Shown here: one piece after another, positions 35,392 through 43,682 of the stretch
Layout: every line of letters starts with the position of its first letter
Position numbering within the stretch: the first letter of the stretch is position 1
Assembly: GCF_013387485.1 (NCBI RefSeq)
Contig: NZ_JABBXB010000008.1
Coordinates: 1-64,000 of the forward strand
Direction: 5' to 3'
DNA: 64,000 bases
DNA from: Stenotrophomonas sp. SAM-B
GTDB lineage: Bacteria > Pseudomonadota > Gammaproteobacteria > Xanthomonadales > Xanthomonadaceae
Translations under genes and position numbers: made by a program
Notes under the pieces: generated by a model
Seen by the model: the letters and a program-made list of their open reading frames with translations, nothing else
Database searches by the model: none
Told to the model about the DNA's origin: nothing

Positions 35392-35586
35392 GCGAGCTTC
35401 CTTGGATGGGCACGGGAGGTGTCCTGGCTCGCGGGCCGCTGGAAGCGGCCGACCACTATCCGAAGACGTGGACAGGCTGGCTGGCGGGCCATCTTAACAG
35501 GCGCGGCCAAGGGTGTCGGGTTCGGCCCGATCCCAAACGGTGAGACGGCGATGGGCGATCCTGCCGTCCGCTCTGGAGAATCCCTC

Positions 35587-35802
35587 ATGAACAAGATCGA
35601 CACTGACTGGCTGGAAGAATTCGACGAGGCCATGCTGGGCCTGTTCGCCATCAATCACAGCGATGCGGGCATGGACGAAGCCCTGCTGGTGAGCTATTAC
35701 GACCTGGAGCCGCGCGAGGCGGCGCTGGCGTTCGGCAACGACTACGACCTGGACCGCGCGTATGTGGTGTGGCCGCCGGTTGGGCTGCTGCTGAACAGCT
35801 GA
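35587..35802 (+). CDS. small acidic protein of unknown function
   Basis: The 71-residue protein begins MNKIDTDWLEEFDEAMLGL and is strongly acidic. It has no membrane segment and no cysteine. The start is supported by TGGAGA ten bases before the ATG. The composition (clusters of D/E with aromatic residues, AMLGLFAINH, VSYYDLEPREAALAFGNDYDLDRAYVV) is consistent with a small folded cytosolic protein. No family is recognised. It is divergent from the YncE-like gene and convergent with the large effector gene. Confidence 0.6.
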   Translation: MNKIDTDWLEEFDEAMLGLFAINHSDAGMDEALLVSYYDLEPREAALAFGNDYDLDRAYVVWPPVGLLLNS

Positions 35803-35832
35803 GCCAGGCGCCGACGCCGGCAGGTGGGTGAG

Positions 35833-38800
35833 CTAGCCGCCTACGCTGGCGGCCGCAATCTGCATGTCATGCTGCACGCGGTCATCTTCAAGCTGCCGCT
35901 GGAGGTTCACTTGCTGGTTGCGCTGTTCCTGCTCGTGCGCGGCCACGTCAAACTGCTCCAGCGATTCCTCAAAAGGGGTCTTCACCGCCTGTTCCGTTGG
36001 CATGCCCGCGCGTAGGTGACCGGGGTTGCCCATGTCGCCCTGCACGACGAATACGGTATGCGCGCCGGGCTGCTGGGCCGTGGGGTTGCTCAGCGCCACG
36101 TGGTCCACCCGGTCCAGACCGTTGCTCTTGGCCAGCACCAGCAGGCTGCCGGTGAGGCGCTCGCTGGTCTGGTCGTAGCTGCGTCCGTGCGACTCGTCCA
36201 GCCTGGCGACTTCCTTGCGGATCTGCTGGTAGAGCGCATGGTCCGGATGGTGCGGGTTGACGGGTGTCCAGGGTGCTGCTTCGTCGGGTGGTGCTGGCGT
36301 CTCGGTCAGGGCTTCCTGTGGTGGAGGCACTTCCGTTGGCGCCACCTGTGCGTTGGCAAGCTCTTCGGAAGATTGGTCATTCTCGGGCGCCGCAAGCCGT
36401 TCGTGCTCCGCTGCATCGGTCGGAGACGGCTCCGCGTTGAAGCGGGCTGCCTGCAGCTCCGCGGTTTCAGTTGTGTGAAGCCTCTGACCTTCGGTCTCAG
36501 GCTCGACACTCGCTTCGCTTGTGGCCGTCGGGAGCTGACGGGTGATTTCGGCATTTTCGTTGCGGGCTGGGGCTTCGTTGCGGGATCTCAGCAGCTCTGC
36601 TTCCTGCGCGTGGCCGGCCGCGGACGCGCGCTCCGGCGCCTCAGTTGCCGGCAGCACTGTTCGTTCTGATCGCTCTGGCACAGAGACGAAGTCCGCCGCC
36701 TGCTGCGCGGGTTGCTGTTGACGATGCAGCGCATTGTCTTCCCGGTGCAACTGGTCTACATGCTCAGCGTTGCGGGCATTGTCTTCCCTGCTTCGCTTTT
36801 GCTCCGCCGTGGCAGCGGCGTCCTGCGTGGGCGGCCGCGGCGCTTCGGTACGCTGCTTGGGCTGTGTATCGTGATCAGGGAGCGCAGGCGCGGCGGCGAT
36901 GGCAGCCGCTGCGATCTGCGCGGGCGCGGCTGTTGCACTCGCTGCGGCAAATGCCTGCAACGGGACGGCCTGGACCACATCCTCGGGAAGCTGGGGCGCT
37001 CGCGCCTCGTCGACGTCCGCACCACCTGCAGCCATCGCCGCGAAAGTGGCGGCTTGCTGCGCTTCGGCAGTGGAGGCACCTTGGCGGTTCGCCTCGCGCA
37101 AGGCTTGTTGATGCGCTTCCTGTTCTCGAGGAGAGAGCCTGTCGATGCGGAGTTCAGGGGTGTCTGGAAGCGGTGCGCGGTCCAACGCCTGCGCTTGAAG
37201 TTCGGCGTGAGCTCGTTGAATCTCTTCAGTACTTGTGAAGGCAACACGCTGTGCTACACCGTCCGGCCCGGTCTGATAATGCACGATGGCGCTATCCGCG
37301 CTGTACAACCCGGATTCGGCAGGCTGCAACTCTTGTATCGTGCGGCCAGTTACCCCCTGCGCCTCACGTGTACGTTGCGTAGCCAGCTCGATGGCCGGCA
37401 AATAGTCCTCGGGCACGCGAACGTTGTAAGTCTGATAGCGGTGAAGTACCTCGTTCCGGTCTACCTCGGCGGCAGTCGGTGCCGAGCGTGCCAACGTTGC
37501 GTACAACGACGCGTCGAACTGCTCAAGCGAGGGCTGGCGAATCGCTCGGGTCAGCTCCAGCTCCAAGGCGCGGTTTCCGTGCGCCGCAACGCCCTCGTGG
37601 GTCCACTGCTCCGCCGCATCCCGTCTGTAGAGCCGGTCGTCTGAGCCACGCGCCACATCCGCCTTGGCCCTCGCGAACTCCACCGCTGGTGGAACGGCGA
37701 CGTAGTCCTGCGAGCGGAGCGCAGCGTGGTTCTCAACGTAGGCTGCCACCACGGCCTCGCGACCATTGGCGATGTTGTCCTTGGTGCGCGCGACCGCTTC
37801 CTGGTCCAGTTCCTTCGCACGCTCGGGGCTTGCCACTTCCTGGGTGTAGCTGCCACGGTCGTTCGCACCCGAGACGCCGGTCTTGACCTGGCGCACCCAT
37901 CGCTCGGTCTGCGCGTCACGCAGCCAGTTTGCGTTGTCCAGGCCGCGCTGGTCACTGGGGCGAGCAGGCACGTTGAATGGATCCTGGGGAGCGGGCACCT
38001 TGCCCAGTTCGAGTGTTACCGCACGGGCACTTGCCAGCGCGTTCAGTTCCCGCGTCTTTTCGTAGGTGGCGCTTACGTCCTGCTTGATGGGGTTGGCCAC
38101 CCCGTCCTGCGTTCGGTCGAGCGACGCCTCCCGAACCCATGCGTGTCCGTTGTGCTTCCAATCCGTTCCGGCCTTGTCTTGCTGGTTGTAGATGGAATGG
38201 TTTTCACGCAGGGTCGCGGCCTTTTCGAAGGCTGCTGAGAACAGATAGGCATCGGCAGCGATCAACGCCACCGGTGCGGCACCAGTGGTGCCTACCAGGC
38301 CTGCCGCCAGCGTTCCGCCTCCCCAGCCGCCTACGCCGCGGGCTGCGAAGTGGGTCAGCTCTGACTGCGCTGCTGGCAGGTTCTGCTCTTTCAGCAGCGA
38401 GCCGACGCGCGCGGCGGTTTCATGGGCATCGTACGCGCTGGCGGCCGCGCCCAGGACGGTGGCGCCCATTCCCAACCCGAACCGTTTCAGATCTGGTGCT
38501 TGTGGCTCACGAACGACGACGGCGGGTGGGGCGCCGGAACGAATGATCTCGTCAAGGCTTGCGCCAACCTGTGCTTGAACTCTTGCCTTCTCGACCAGGC
38601 CCTCCGACCCCTGCTCGCGCACCAGCTGGGCGTGGCTGGCGCGATCCATGCCAGGGATATCGTTGGTGCGCTCAGGTACCTTTTCGTGCCAATCCAACTG
38701 TTCGGCACCTTGGCTACGCAGATTCTGCGTTACCGATGGGTTTCGAAGTCGGTTAGTGCGCTCCTCCTCAAGTGCTTGTCCAGCTGGCCGTGGATCGACG

Positions 38801-39447
38801 CGGCTGCCGTAAAGGAGCTCACCTTCCCGGTTGTAGATGAGAATCGGGACGTTCGTCTTTGCCTGCAGGATATCCAAGCTGCGCGGAATGCTGTCATAGA
38901 TCGCGTCGCGCGCGGATTTCGGCACATGGCGACCGTAGCCGTCAATATCGATGCCTTTGGTGAAGCGCCTGTCTACGCCGAGCTCGCTTTCCAGTTTGTG
39001 AGTAGCGACCACTCGCACTTCTACTTCGTAGCCGCGCCGCTGGAGGTCTTTGATCAGTTCGACCGCCCGCTCACCGTTGGAAAGAGTCTTATCCAGGATA
39101 AGGTTCTTATTGCCGCCGGATGCGATTTCAAAGGTCTCATCGGCCCATGCACTTGCATCAGGGTGAGTCCGGCCGGACCAGATGACAGGGTTCTGGCTCC
39201 GAAAGTCGTCGATGGCCGGGTGAAAGTTGCGTAGCCGATCCGGATCAATTACTGCAACATCGTGACGGACCTCAGCTTCCGCAACCTCGCCGATCCCACC
39301 CTTACCGGCACCAGGCTGACCAGCGAGGATGATTGCCCTGGGCCGCTCATGAGAGGTCAGTGAGTCAAAATTGCTGTTTGGGAGTATCTCTTCCCGCAGG
39401 ATTCGAGCGTGCTCCTCCCTGCTCAGCTGGTCAGCCTTGCTACTCAT
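35833..39447 (-). CDS. zeta-toxin T4SS effector with C-terminal XVIPCD
   Basis: The protein has 1204 residues. An N-terminal zeta-toxin kinase domain (about 1-230) has Walker A GQPGAGKG (43-50) and IDPDRLR (67-73), with the acidic residue expected to activate the UDP-sugar substrate. A mid region follows with Gly/Ala-rich helices (about 330-420), then a long Ala/Gln/Glu-rich disordered linker (about 790-1055). The C-terminal XVIPCD (about 1061-1204) carries HGRSYDQTSERL and NGLDRVDHVALS and a Gln-rich tail. XVIPCDs dock on VirD4 and mark substrates of the bacteria-killing Xanthomonadales T4SS. Zeta toxins phosphorylate UDP-N-acetylglucosamine and block wall synthesis. It starts 13 bases after the small gene at 39461-39787. 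Confidence 0.92.
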   Translation of the reverse strand: MSSKADQLSREEHARILREEILPNSNFDSLTSHERPRAIILAGQPGAGKGGIGEVAEAEVRHDVAVIDPDRLRNFHPAIDDFRSQNPVIWSGRTHPDASAWADETFEIASGGNKNLILDKTLSNGERAVELIKDLQRRGYEVEVRVVATHKLESELGVDRRFTKGIDIDGYGRHVPKSARDAIYDSIPRSLDILQAKTNVPILIYNREGELLYGSRVDPRPAGQALEEERTNRLRNPSVTQNLRSQGAEQLDWHEKVPERTNDIPGMDRASHAQLVREQGSEGLVEKARVQAQVGASLDEIIRSGAPPAVVVREPQAPDLKRFGLGMGATVLGAAASAYDAHETAARVGSLLKEQNLPAAQSELTHFAARGVGGWGGGTLAAGLVGTTGAAPVALIAADAYLFSAAFEKAATLRENHSIYNQQDKAGTDWKHNGHAWVREASLDRTQDGVANPIKQDVSATYEKTRELNALASARAVTLELGKVPAPQDPFNVPARPSDQRGLDNANWLRDAQTERWVRQVKTGVSGANDRGSYTQEVASPERAKELDQEAVARTKDNIANGREAVVAAYVENHAALRSQDYVAVPPAVEFARAKADVARGSDDRLYRRDAAEQWTHEGVAAHGNRALELELTRAIRQPSLEQFDASLYATLARSAPTAAEVDRNEVLHRYQTYNVRVPEDYLPAIELATQRTREAQGVTGRTIQELQPAESGLYSADSAIVHYQTGPDGVAQRVAFTSTEEIQRAHAELQAQALDRAPLPDTPELRIDRLSPREQEAHQQALREANRQGASTAEAQQAATFAAMAAGGADVDEARAPQLPEDVVQAVPLQAFAAASATAAPAQIAAAAIAAAPALPDHDTQPKQRTEAPRPPTQDAAATAEQKRSREDNARNAEHVDQLHREDNALHRQQQPAQQAADFVSVPERSERTVLPATEAPERASAAGHAQEAELLRSRNEAPARNENAEITRQLPTATSEASVEPETEGQRLHTTETAELQAARFNAEPSPTDAAEHERLAAPENDQSSEELANAQVAPTEVPPPQEALTETPAPPDEAAPWTPVNPHHPDHALYQQIRKEVARLDESHGRSYDQTSERLTGSLLVLAKSNGLDRVDHVALSNPTAQQPGAHTVFVVQGDMGNPGHLRAGMPTEQAVKTPFEESLEQFDVAAHEQEQRNQQVNLQRQLEDDRVQHDMQIAAASVGG

Positions 39448-39460
39448 TCAACAAGTCCTT

Positions 39461-39787
39461 TTACTTGCCGAAGTAGTCCATGAGCTCCCTGTCTCCAGAC
39501 CAAGGTGCCTGAAGGACCAGCTTGCCCATGGTCATCTCCTTGGCCTTAGTCTTTGCGATCAGATCGAGGTCCCCCTTCTCCTTCGCGGCCTTCGACTCGG
39601 CCCTTGCCTCTTGGAGAAGCCTGCCGGCTCTACTTTCCAGAGCCCATATGAGCTCCTCATAACGCGACGGAACAGCACGTTCTCCAGCAAACGAAGCCAT
39701 CAGCTCCTGAAGGTTGGTCATCTGTTCGGGATAGTCTTTCAGCATCTCCCGAAGTCTGACGGGAACCTGCGGCAGGGGATCTGTCAT
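39461..39787 (-). CDS. probable antitoxin/immunity protein for the zeta effector
   Basis: The 108-residue, largely helical protein begins MTDPLPQVPVRLREMLKDYPEQ. It has no signal peptide and so is cytosolic, as expected for neutralising a cytosolic kinase toxin. It precedes the zeta effector by 13 bases on the same strand, the usual antitoxin-first order. The start is fixed by a perfect AGGAGG Shine-Dalgarno eight bases upstream; a longer frame to 40096 is poor protein. It is not recognisably similar to streptococcal epsilon. The role is inferred from position, size and charge. Confidence 0.7.
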   Translation of the reverse strand: MTDPLPQVPVRLREMLKDYPEQMTNLQELMASFAGERAVPSRYEELIWALESRAGRLLQEARAESKAAKEKGDLDLIAKTKAKEMTMGKLVLQAPWSGDRELMDYFGK

Positions 39788-40405
39788 AACTGGCCTCCTA
39801 TCTTGGGGTGCTGCTAGCAAGTATTTGGGGTATTGACCGCCCTTGGGGTCTTGGACCGAGCTTCCACGCTCGTCCCGAGCGGCGATTCCATCATCCCTTT
39901 GGTTCTGGAAGCGGTGGAGTTCTGATGGAACGCTGCCCATCAAGAATGGCCTCCGCCGGCGCCGGGCTACACTACAGGCTGCCACATGCGGCCTGTTTGG
40001 ACTATCGGAAAATTCTGACTTACTCCTCTGGAGCAAGAAGAAAGGACAGTGACTCAGCAGCACCCGTCTCGCTGCGTAAGGCCGCCACTGCATCAAGAGA
40101 GCAGATCACATCAGCGGCACCAGCAGCTGGGGCCTACCCAGGCTGCAGCGTAGTCGGCGGGAAAAGCGTAGCTGCGGATGGGCCCGGCGCTTACCGCTCG
40201 CAGTAGGGGCCTCTGCTCCACCCGTGCTGCCGCCGCCCCATCTCATCCAGATCCCGGGCCACCGCATCTGGTACGTGGTTCGTCGCTATGGCTACGGCGC
40301 AGGGAGCGTAGCCGGCCGGGGAGTTCTGTGCGGGATCATTGCCGTCCTGCTGCCAGTGGGAAGACCCGGAACCACGCCTGCTTGGCGCCTCCCGGATTCG
40401 AGTCG
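39788..40405. other. intergenic region without a convincing gene
   Basis: These 618 bases separate the antitoxin start from the next minus-strand gene's stop. Open frames on both strands are low in protein-like character. The region must hold the promoter of the antitoxin/effector operon. A TTCGAGTC-like word near 40400 is not part of a foldable tRNA. Confidence 0.4.
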
Positions 40406-40963
40406 CTACAGCCGTACCTCCGCAGAGCGCTTGAAATGAAGGTGAACGCCCAGCGCCTTTTCCACTTCGGCCTGGCGCGCGCGGTACGCCTTGAGGGTGT
40501 CTGGATCCACAACGCTAATGTCGATGCGGCTCTCTGCAGCGTTCACGCCCATCCCGCCGGCGTTGGGAAAGTAGGACCGCAATCGGTTGGACGCCACGAT
40601 CTGCTGCAGGTCCTTGCTTGAATGCCGTGCCCCCGGTACAAACCGCACCTGGACAGGCCCCATGGCTGTGGTCACGATGCGGCCAGGCACGGCGCCGGCG
40701 CCTTTCAGGTGCACTGTCATCCTCAGGGGATCCCGCGTGATCACGCGCCCTGCGTAACGGTCGCCGAACTCCTGCACCAGTGCCGCGTTCACGGGCGCCA
40801 GCGCCCTTCTCTCAGCGATGCGCCGGCTTGCTTCTGCCTCGTCGACGGCCTCTGAAGACGTCACGCGCTTCACGGCAGCGTTCAGTGGTGGCGCAGGTGG
40901 CTCTGCCGCCCCCAAGCGAGTGGCGATGAAAAGCAGATTGCATGCGAGTGTTAGTGTTTTCAT
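40406..40963 (-). CDS. secreted protein of unknown function
   Basis: The 185-residue protein has a signal peptide (about 1-20, LTLACNLLFIATRLGAA). The mature part has RIAERRALAPVNAALVQEFGDRYAG, an ITRDPLRMTVHLKG strand region and ESRIDISVVDPDTLKAYRARQAEVEKALG. This resembles the pro-region-like domain found in some secreted S1 proteases, but no protease domain follows. It could be a stand-alone pro-domain-like or protease-inhibitor protein. No catalytic motif is seen. It is divergent from the immunity cluster. Confidence 0.6.
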   Translation of the reverse strand: MKTLTLACNLLFIATRLGAAEPPAPPLNAAVKRVTSSEAVDEAEASRRIAERRALAPVNAALVQEFGDRYAGRVITRDPLRMTVHLKGAGAVPGRIVTTAMGPVQVRFVPGARHSSKDLQQIVASNRLRSYFPNAGGMGVNAAESRIDISVVDPDTLKAYRARQAEVEKALGVHLHFKRSAEVRL

Positions 40964-41172
40964 GCGCTTCTATCTTTTCGTGCAGGCTCCAACCGATGTC
41001 AGTTGCTTGCTGCAGACCGTACCACCTGAGAGGCGGCGCATTCTGTTAACCCGTTCACCTGACCCCAGCGGCACGACAATCTCTCGAACCGTATCCTCTT
41101 GAATTTTGCATGCGCATTCTTCACGTGCGTTCAACACCTCGAGACCAGCTGGAGCCCTACCGGCACCTCCTC

Positions 41173-41206
41173 TATAGTTGCCCCATCCAATGCAATGGAA
41201 TGGCCC
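41173..41206 (+). promoter_or_regulatory. promoter and start region of the first immunity paralogue
   Basis: TATAGT (41173-41178) followed by TG and the block CAATGCAATGGAATGGCC upstream of the ATG at 41207 is repeated almost exactly before the third paralogue (43647-43682). The shared upstream block shows that the duplicated unit included its own -10 element and ribosome-binding region. Confidence 0.5.
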
Positions 41207-42070
41207 ATGAGCGTGATGTCATCCGGGCGGTGCCTCACGGCTGCACTCGCCGTTGTCCTGAGCGCCAGCGCCTGTGCACGAACGCCGCCTACAGATCAGA
41301 AAGGGAACTCGAAGAGGTCGGAAGCGACTGAAACCGGTCGAACCATCAATGGACATACCTACACCGATGCGCCGGTAGATGTGGAGCTCGGGCCGAGTAT
41401 CTTCCGGATTCCGGCCAACTACCTGGATAGCCAGATTGCGCCGTGGCCCGGTGGAGGCGTGAGCCTGATCCTTGAGTGGCCGGACATGAGGCCCACTGCG
41501 CCAGGCGCTCGGGCAGATCCCCGGACGAATGACTTCCGCAAGGAGATCGCGGTCTCGATCGATTACATCGACAGCGCTCCCATTGAAACCTCACTGGAAC
41601 GGCTATCCTCCAATGAGGCCGTCACCGAGGCCGACTCGGTGGAGCGTGGAAATCCGAAGGATCGCCTGGACCTGCGCGTTGCCCAATCTGAGACGATGGG
41701 GCTGACTCCCTACGCCATCGACGAAGCGAAGATGGCCGTGTACTCAGGGCAGTACGAAGCCCGCTACCGCAAGCCGCATGCCCGCAATCCCGGCTTCGAG
41801 GATGACTGGTACGTGGCACGCGGCCCGGCCGGCAACCTCACGACCTTCATCAAGTGCGACAGCACCACCTTCCGCGAAGATGGTGTACGGCTTGAAGGTG
41901 ATCAGGTCATCCATGAGCAGGGCACCGTTGCCGCCGGGTGCATCCATTACTTCGCCGATGTAGAGAACAAGCTCTCCATCACCCTCGACTACAGAAGGGC
42001 GTTCCTGAAAGACTGGAAGCGCATGGAAGACGCAGTGCGGGACCTCTTGGCACGGACCAAGGCCAAGTAA
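41207..42070 (+). CDS. putative T4SS immunity lipoprotein, copy A
   Basis: The protein has 287 residues from the start MSVMSSGRCLTAALAVVLSASAC. The signal peptide ends in an atypical lipobox (SASAC), so the protein is likely lipidated and envelope-exposed. The conserved body, shared with copies B and C, includes GRTINGHTYTDAPV, IPANYLDSQIAPWP, SLILEWPDM, NDFRKEI, LERLSSNEA, GLTPYAIDE, FEDDWY, FIKCDS and a second Cys in AAGCIHYF, with a C-terminal FLKDWKRMEDA. Position just upstream of an XVIPCD effector gene fits the effector/immunity pairing known for this secretion system. The immunity role is inferred. Confidence 0.75.
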   Translation: MSVMSSGRCLTAALAVVLSASACARTPPTDQKGNSKRSEATETGRTINGHTYTDAPVDVELGPSIFRIPANYLDSQIAPWPGGGVSLILEWPDMRPTAPGARADPRTNDFRKEIAVSIDYIDSAPIETSLERLSSNEAVTEADSVERGNPKDRLDLRVAQSETMGLTPYAIDEAKMAVYSGQYEARYRKPHARNPGFEDDWYVARGPAGNLTTFIKCDSTTFREDGVRLEGDQVIHEQGTVAAGCIHYFADVENKLSITLDYRRAFLKDWKRMEDAVRDLLARTKAK

Positions 42071-42184
42071 CGCGCACGTACAGGAATCTGCAGCGGCCGG
42101 ACGTGACAGGGCAGCCAGCGGGGTCAGCGTGAGGTTGAGCCGCAAAGTATGCGGATGGAGTGATTTTCTTTTGAAGGGATACCA

Positions 42185-42681
42185 ATGGCCAATACTTCTC
42201 AGCAGGAAACACGCTCCTCCATCGAGAACGAGAGTGGCATCAGAATCGTGCTGTCGAGAGTGCAGGGCGCGTTATCGGATGGTAGCGATCCCGCCCAGTA
42301 CGAGTACGTGCTCCTTAAGGGCAGCGAGAGGGTCGGGGCCCTGGGTCTAAGCGGGGGTGAAGATCGCTTCAGCTTGAACCGCGGCGGGAATGGACCTACT
42401 CGCTGGACATGACCCGTGTGGCGACATTGAAGTCCATGCTTGAAACGAGGTTCGTATTCAAGAGTGCCGAAGGCGACTTCGAGTTTCTTTGCTCTCTTGC
42501 GCACGGTCTTCTCTTCTCTGCACAAGCGCGCGGAGAGTCCTCTGACGATGTCCGCTACATCGCAATTACCACGCCCACAGCCTTGGCAGGTGCCGGCATT
42601 CTTTCCCCTCCCGGCGATGCCGTTTCGTCCGATGGCACCGTCGTCCTGGCAGAGATATTCATCCCTGGAACCGCCACCTGA
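42185..42681 (+). pseudogene. frame-shifted gene of unknown function between immunity copies A and B
   Basis: The first frame (42185-42412) begins MANTSQQETRSS after GAAGGGA and ends at a TGA. A second frame starts at 42409 with an overlapping ATGA and ends at 42681. If the reading frame is shifted by one base near 42395, the two join smoothly (FSLNRGGNG followed by TYSLDMTRVATLKSM), giving one protein of about 165 residues. This suggests a broken single gene; two coupled small genes are the alternative. No signal peptide or known family is seen. Confidence 0.5.
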
Positions 42682-42721
42682 CTGCGTCAGCTTCGCTCTG
42701 CTAAAAGCAATGGAGCTACCC

Positions 42722-43582
42722 ATGAGTGTGATGTCGATTTCGTCCGGACGGTGTATGGCAGTTGTACTCGGCGTCGTGCTCAGTGCCAGTGCCTCTGGAC
42801 AAACGCCGCCTACGGAGCAGGAAGGAGCGCCGGCTGCAACAGAGGCCGGTCGAACCATCAATGGGCACACCTACACCGATGCACCGGTAGAGGTGACGTT
42901 GGGACCGAACACATTCGAGATTCCGGCCAACTATCTGGACAGCCAGATTGCGCCGTGGCCTGGTGAGGGTGTCTCTTTGGTCATCGAGTGGCCGGACATG
43001 AAGCCGACGGCACCGGGAGCGCGCGCCACCCCCCGTACAAATGATTTCCGAAAGGAGATTCGCGTGCTCGTCAGCTACGTCGACAGGGTTCCGATCGACA
43101 GCGTGTTGGAGCGGCTCTCTTCCAACGAGGCGATCACAGAAGAAGACTGGCTGGAGCGGCGAAATCCTGCCGATCGTCTGGATCTTCGGGTTGCCCAGCC
43201 AGAGCGACTAGGCCTGACCCCATACGCCATCAACGAATCACTGATGGATCAGTATGCGCGCGCGTATGAAGCAAAATATGGCCGCCCTCTTCCGCGCAAC
43301 CCGGCGTTCGAGGACGACTGGTACATCTCGCGCGGAGCGGGTGGCGCGCTCTCCAGTTTCATCAAATGCGACAGTCCGAAGCATTCGGGCGATGGCTTGG
43401 CGATCAAGGGCAAGGACATCATTGATGCCCCGGGTAGAACAATTGCAGGTTGCACGCACTACATCGTGGATATTGAGAACAGTCTGTCCATCAGCCTCAA
43501 CTACAACCGTGTGTTTCTCAGAGACTGGAAGGCGATGGAGCAGGCCATACGTGATGTCTTGAACCGCACCAAGGTCCGTTGA
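42722..43582 (+). CDS. putative T4SS immunity protein, copy B (no lipobox Cys)
   Basis: The 286-residue protein starts MSVMSISSGRCMAVVLGVVLSASASGQ, with GGAG seven bases upstream. It is very close to copy A (same blocks GRTINGHTYTDAPVEV, IPANYLDSQIAPWPG, EWPDMKPTAPGAR, LERLSSNEAITEED, GLTPYAINE, FEDDWYISRG, FIKCDS and GCTHYI). The cysteine expected at the lipobox is replaced by Ser (SASAS), so this copy is probably a soluble periplasmic protein cleaved by signal peptidase I. Both body cysteines are kept. Function as an immunity protein is inferred from the locus. Confidence 0.75.
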   Translation: MSVMSISSGRCMAVVLGVVLSASASGQTPPTEQEGAPAATEAGRTINGHTYTDAPVEVTLGPNTFEIPANYLDSQIAPWPGEGVSLVIEWPDMKPTAPGARATPRTNDFRKEIRVLVSYVDRVPIDSVLERLSSNEAITEEDWLERRNPADRLDLRVAQPERLGLTPYAINESLMDQYARAYEAKYGRPLPRNPAFEDDWYISRGAGGALSSFIKCDSPKHSGDGLAIKGKDIIDAPGRTIAGCTHYIVDIENSLSISLNYNRVFLRDWKAMEQAIRDVLNRTKVR

Positions 43583-43622
43583 TGGCGCAAGCTGAGCCGC
43601 CCGGCTCAGATCGATGCGGTTC

Positions 43623-43652
43623 TTGTTCGAATGCCAACACTATCCCTATAGT
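43623..43652 (+). promoter_or_regulatory. promoter of the third immunity paralogue
   Basis: -35 TTGTTC (43623-43628) and -10 TATAGT (43647-43652) are separated by 18 bases. The -10 and the downstream CAATGCAATGGAATGGCC block match the upstream region of copy A. Copy C and the effector start at 44576 are probably transcribed from here. Confidence 0.5.
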
Positions 43653-43682
43653 TGAACGTACTCAATGCAATGGAATGGCCCC

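Noticed and set aside
40360..40410. TTCGAGTC / GACTCGAATCC word resembling a tRNA T-loop
   Set aside because: No matching acceptor, D or anticodon stems can be formed around it on either strand.
42199..42870. minus-strand frame across the interval between immunity copies A and B
   Set aside because: It overlaps the start of copy B and the frame-shifted plus-strand gene, and it lacks a ribosome-binding site and a recognisable protein pattern.
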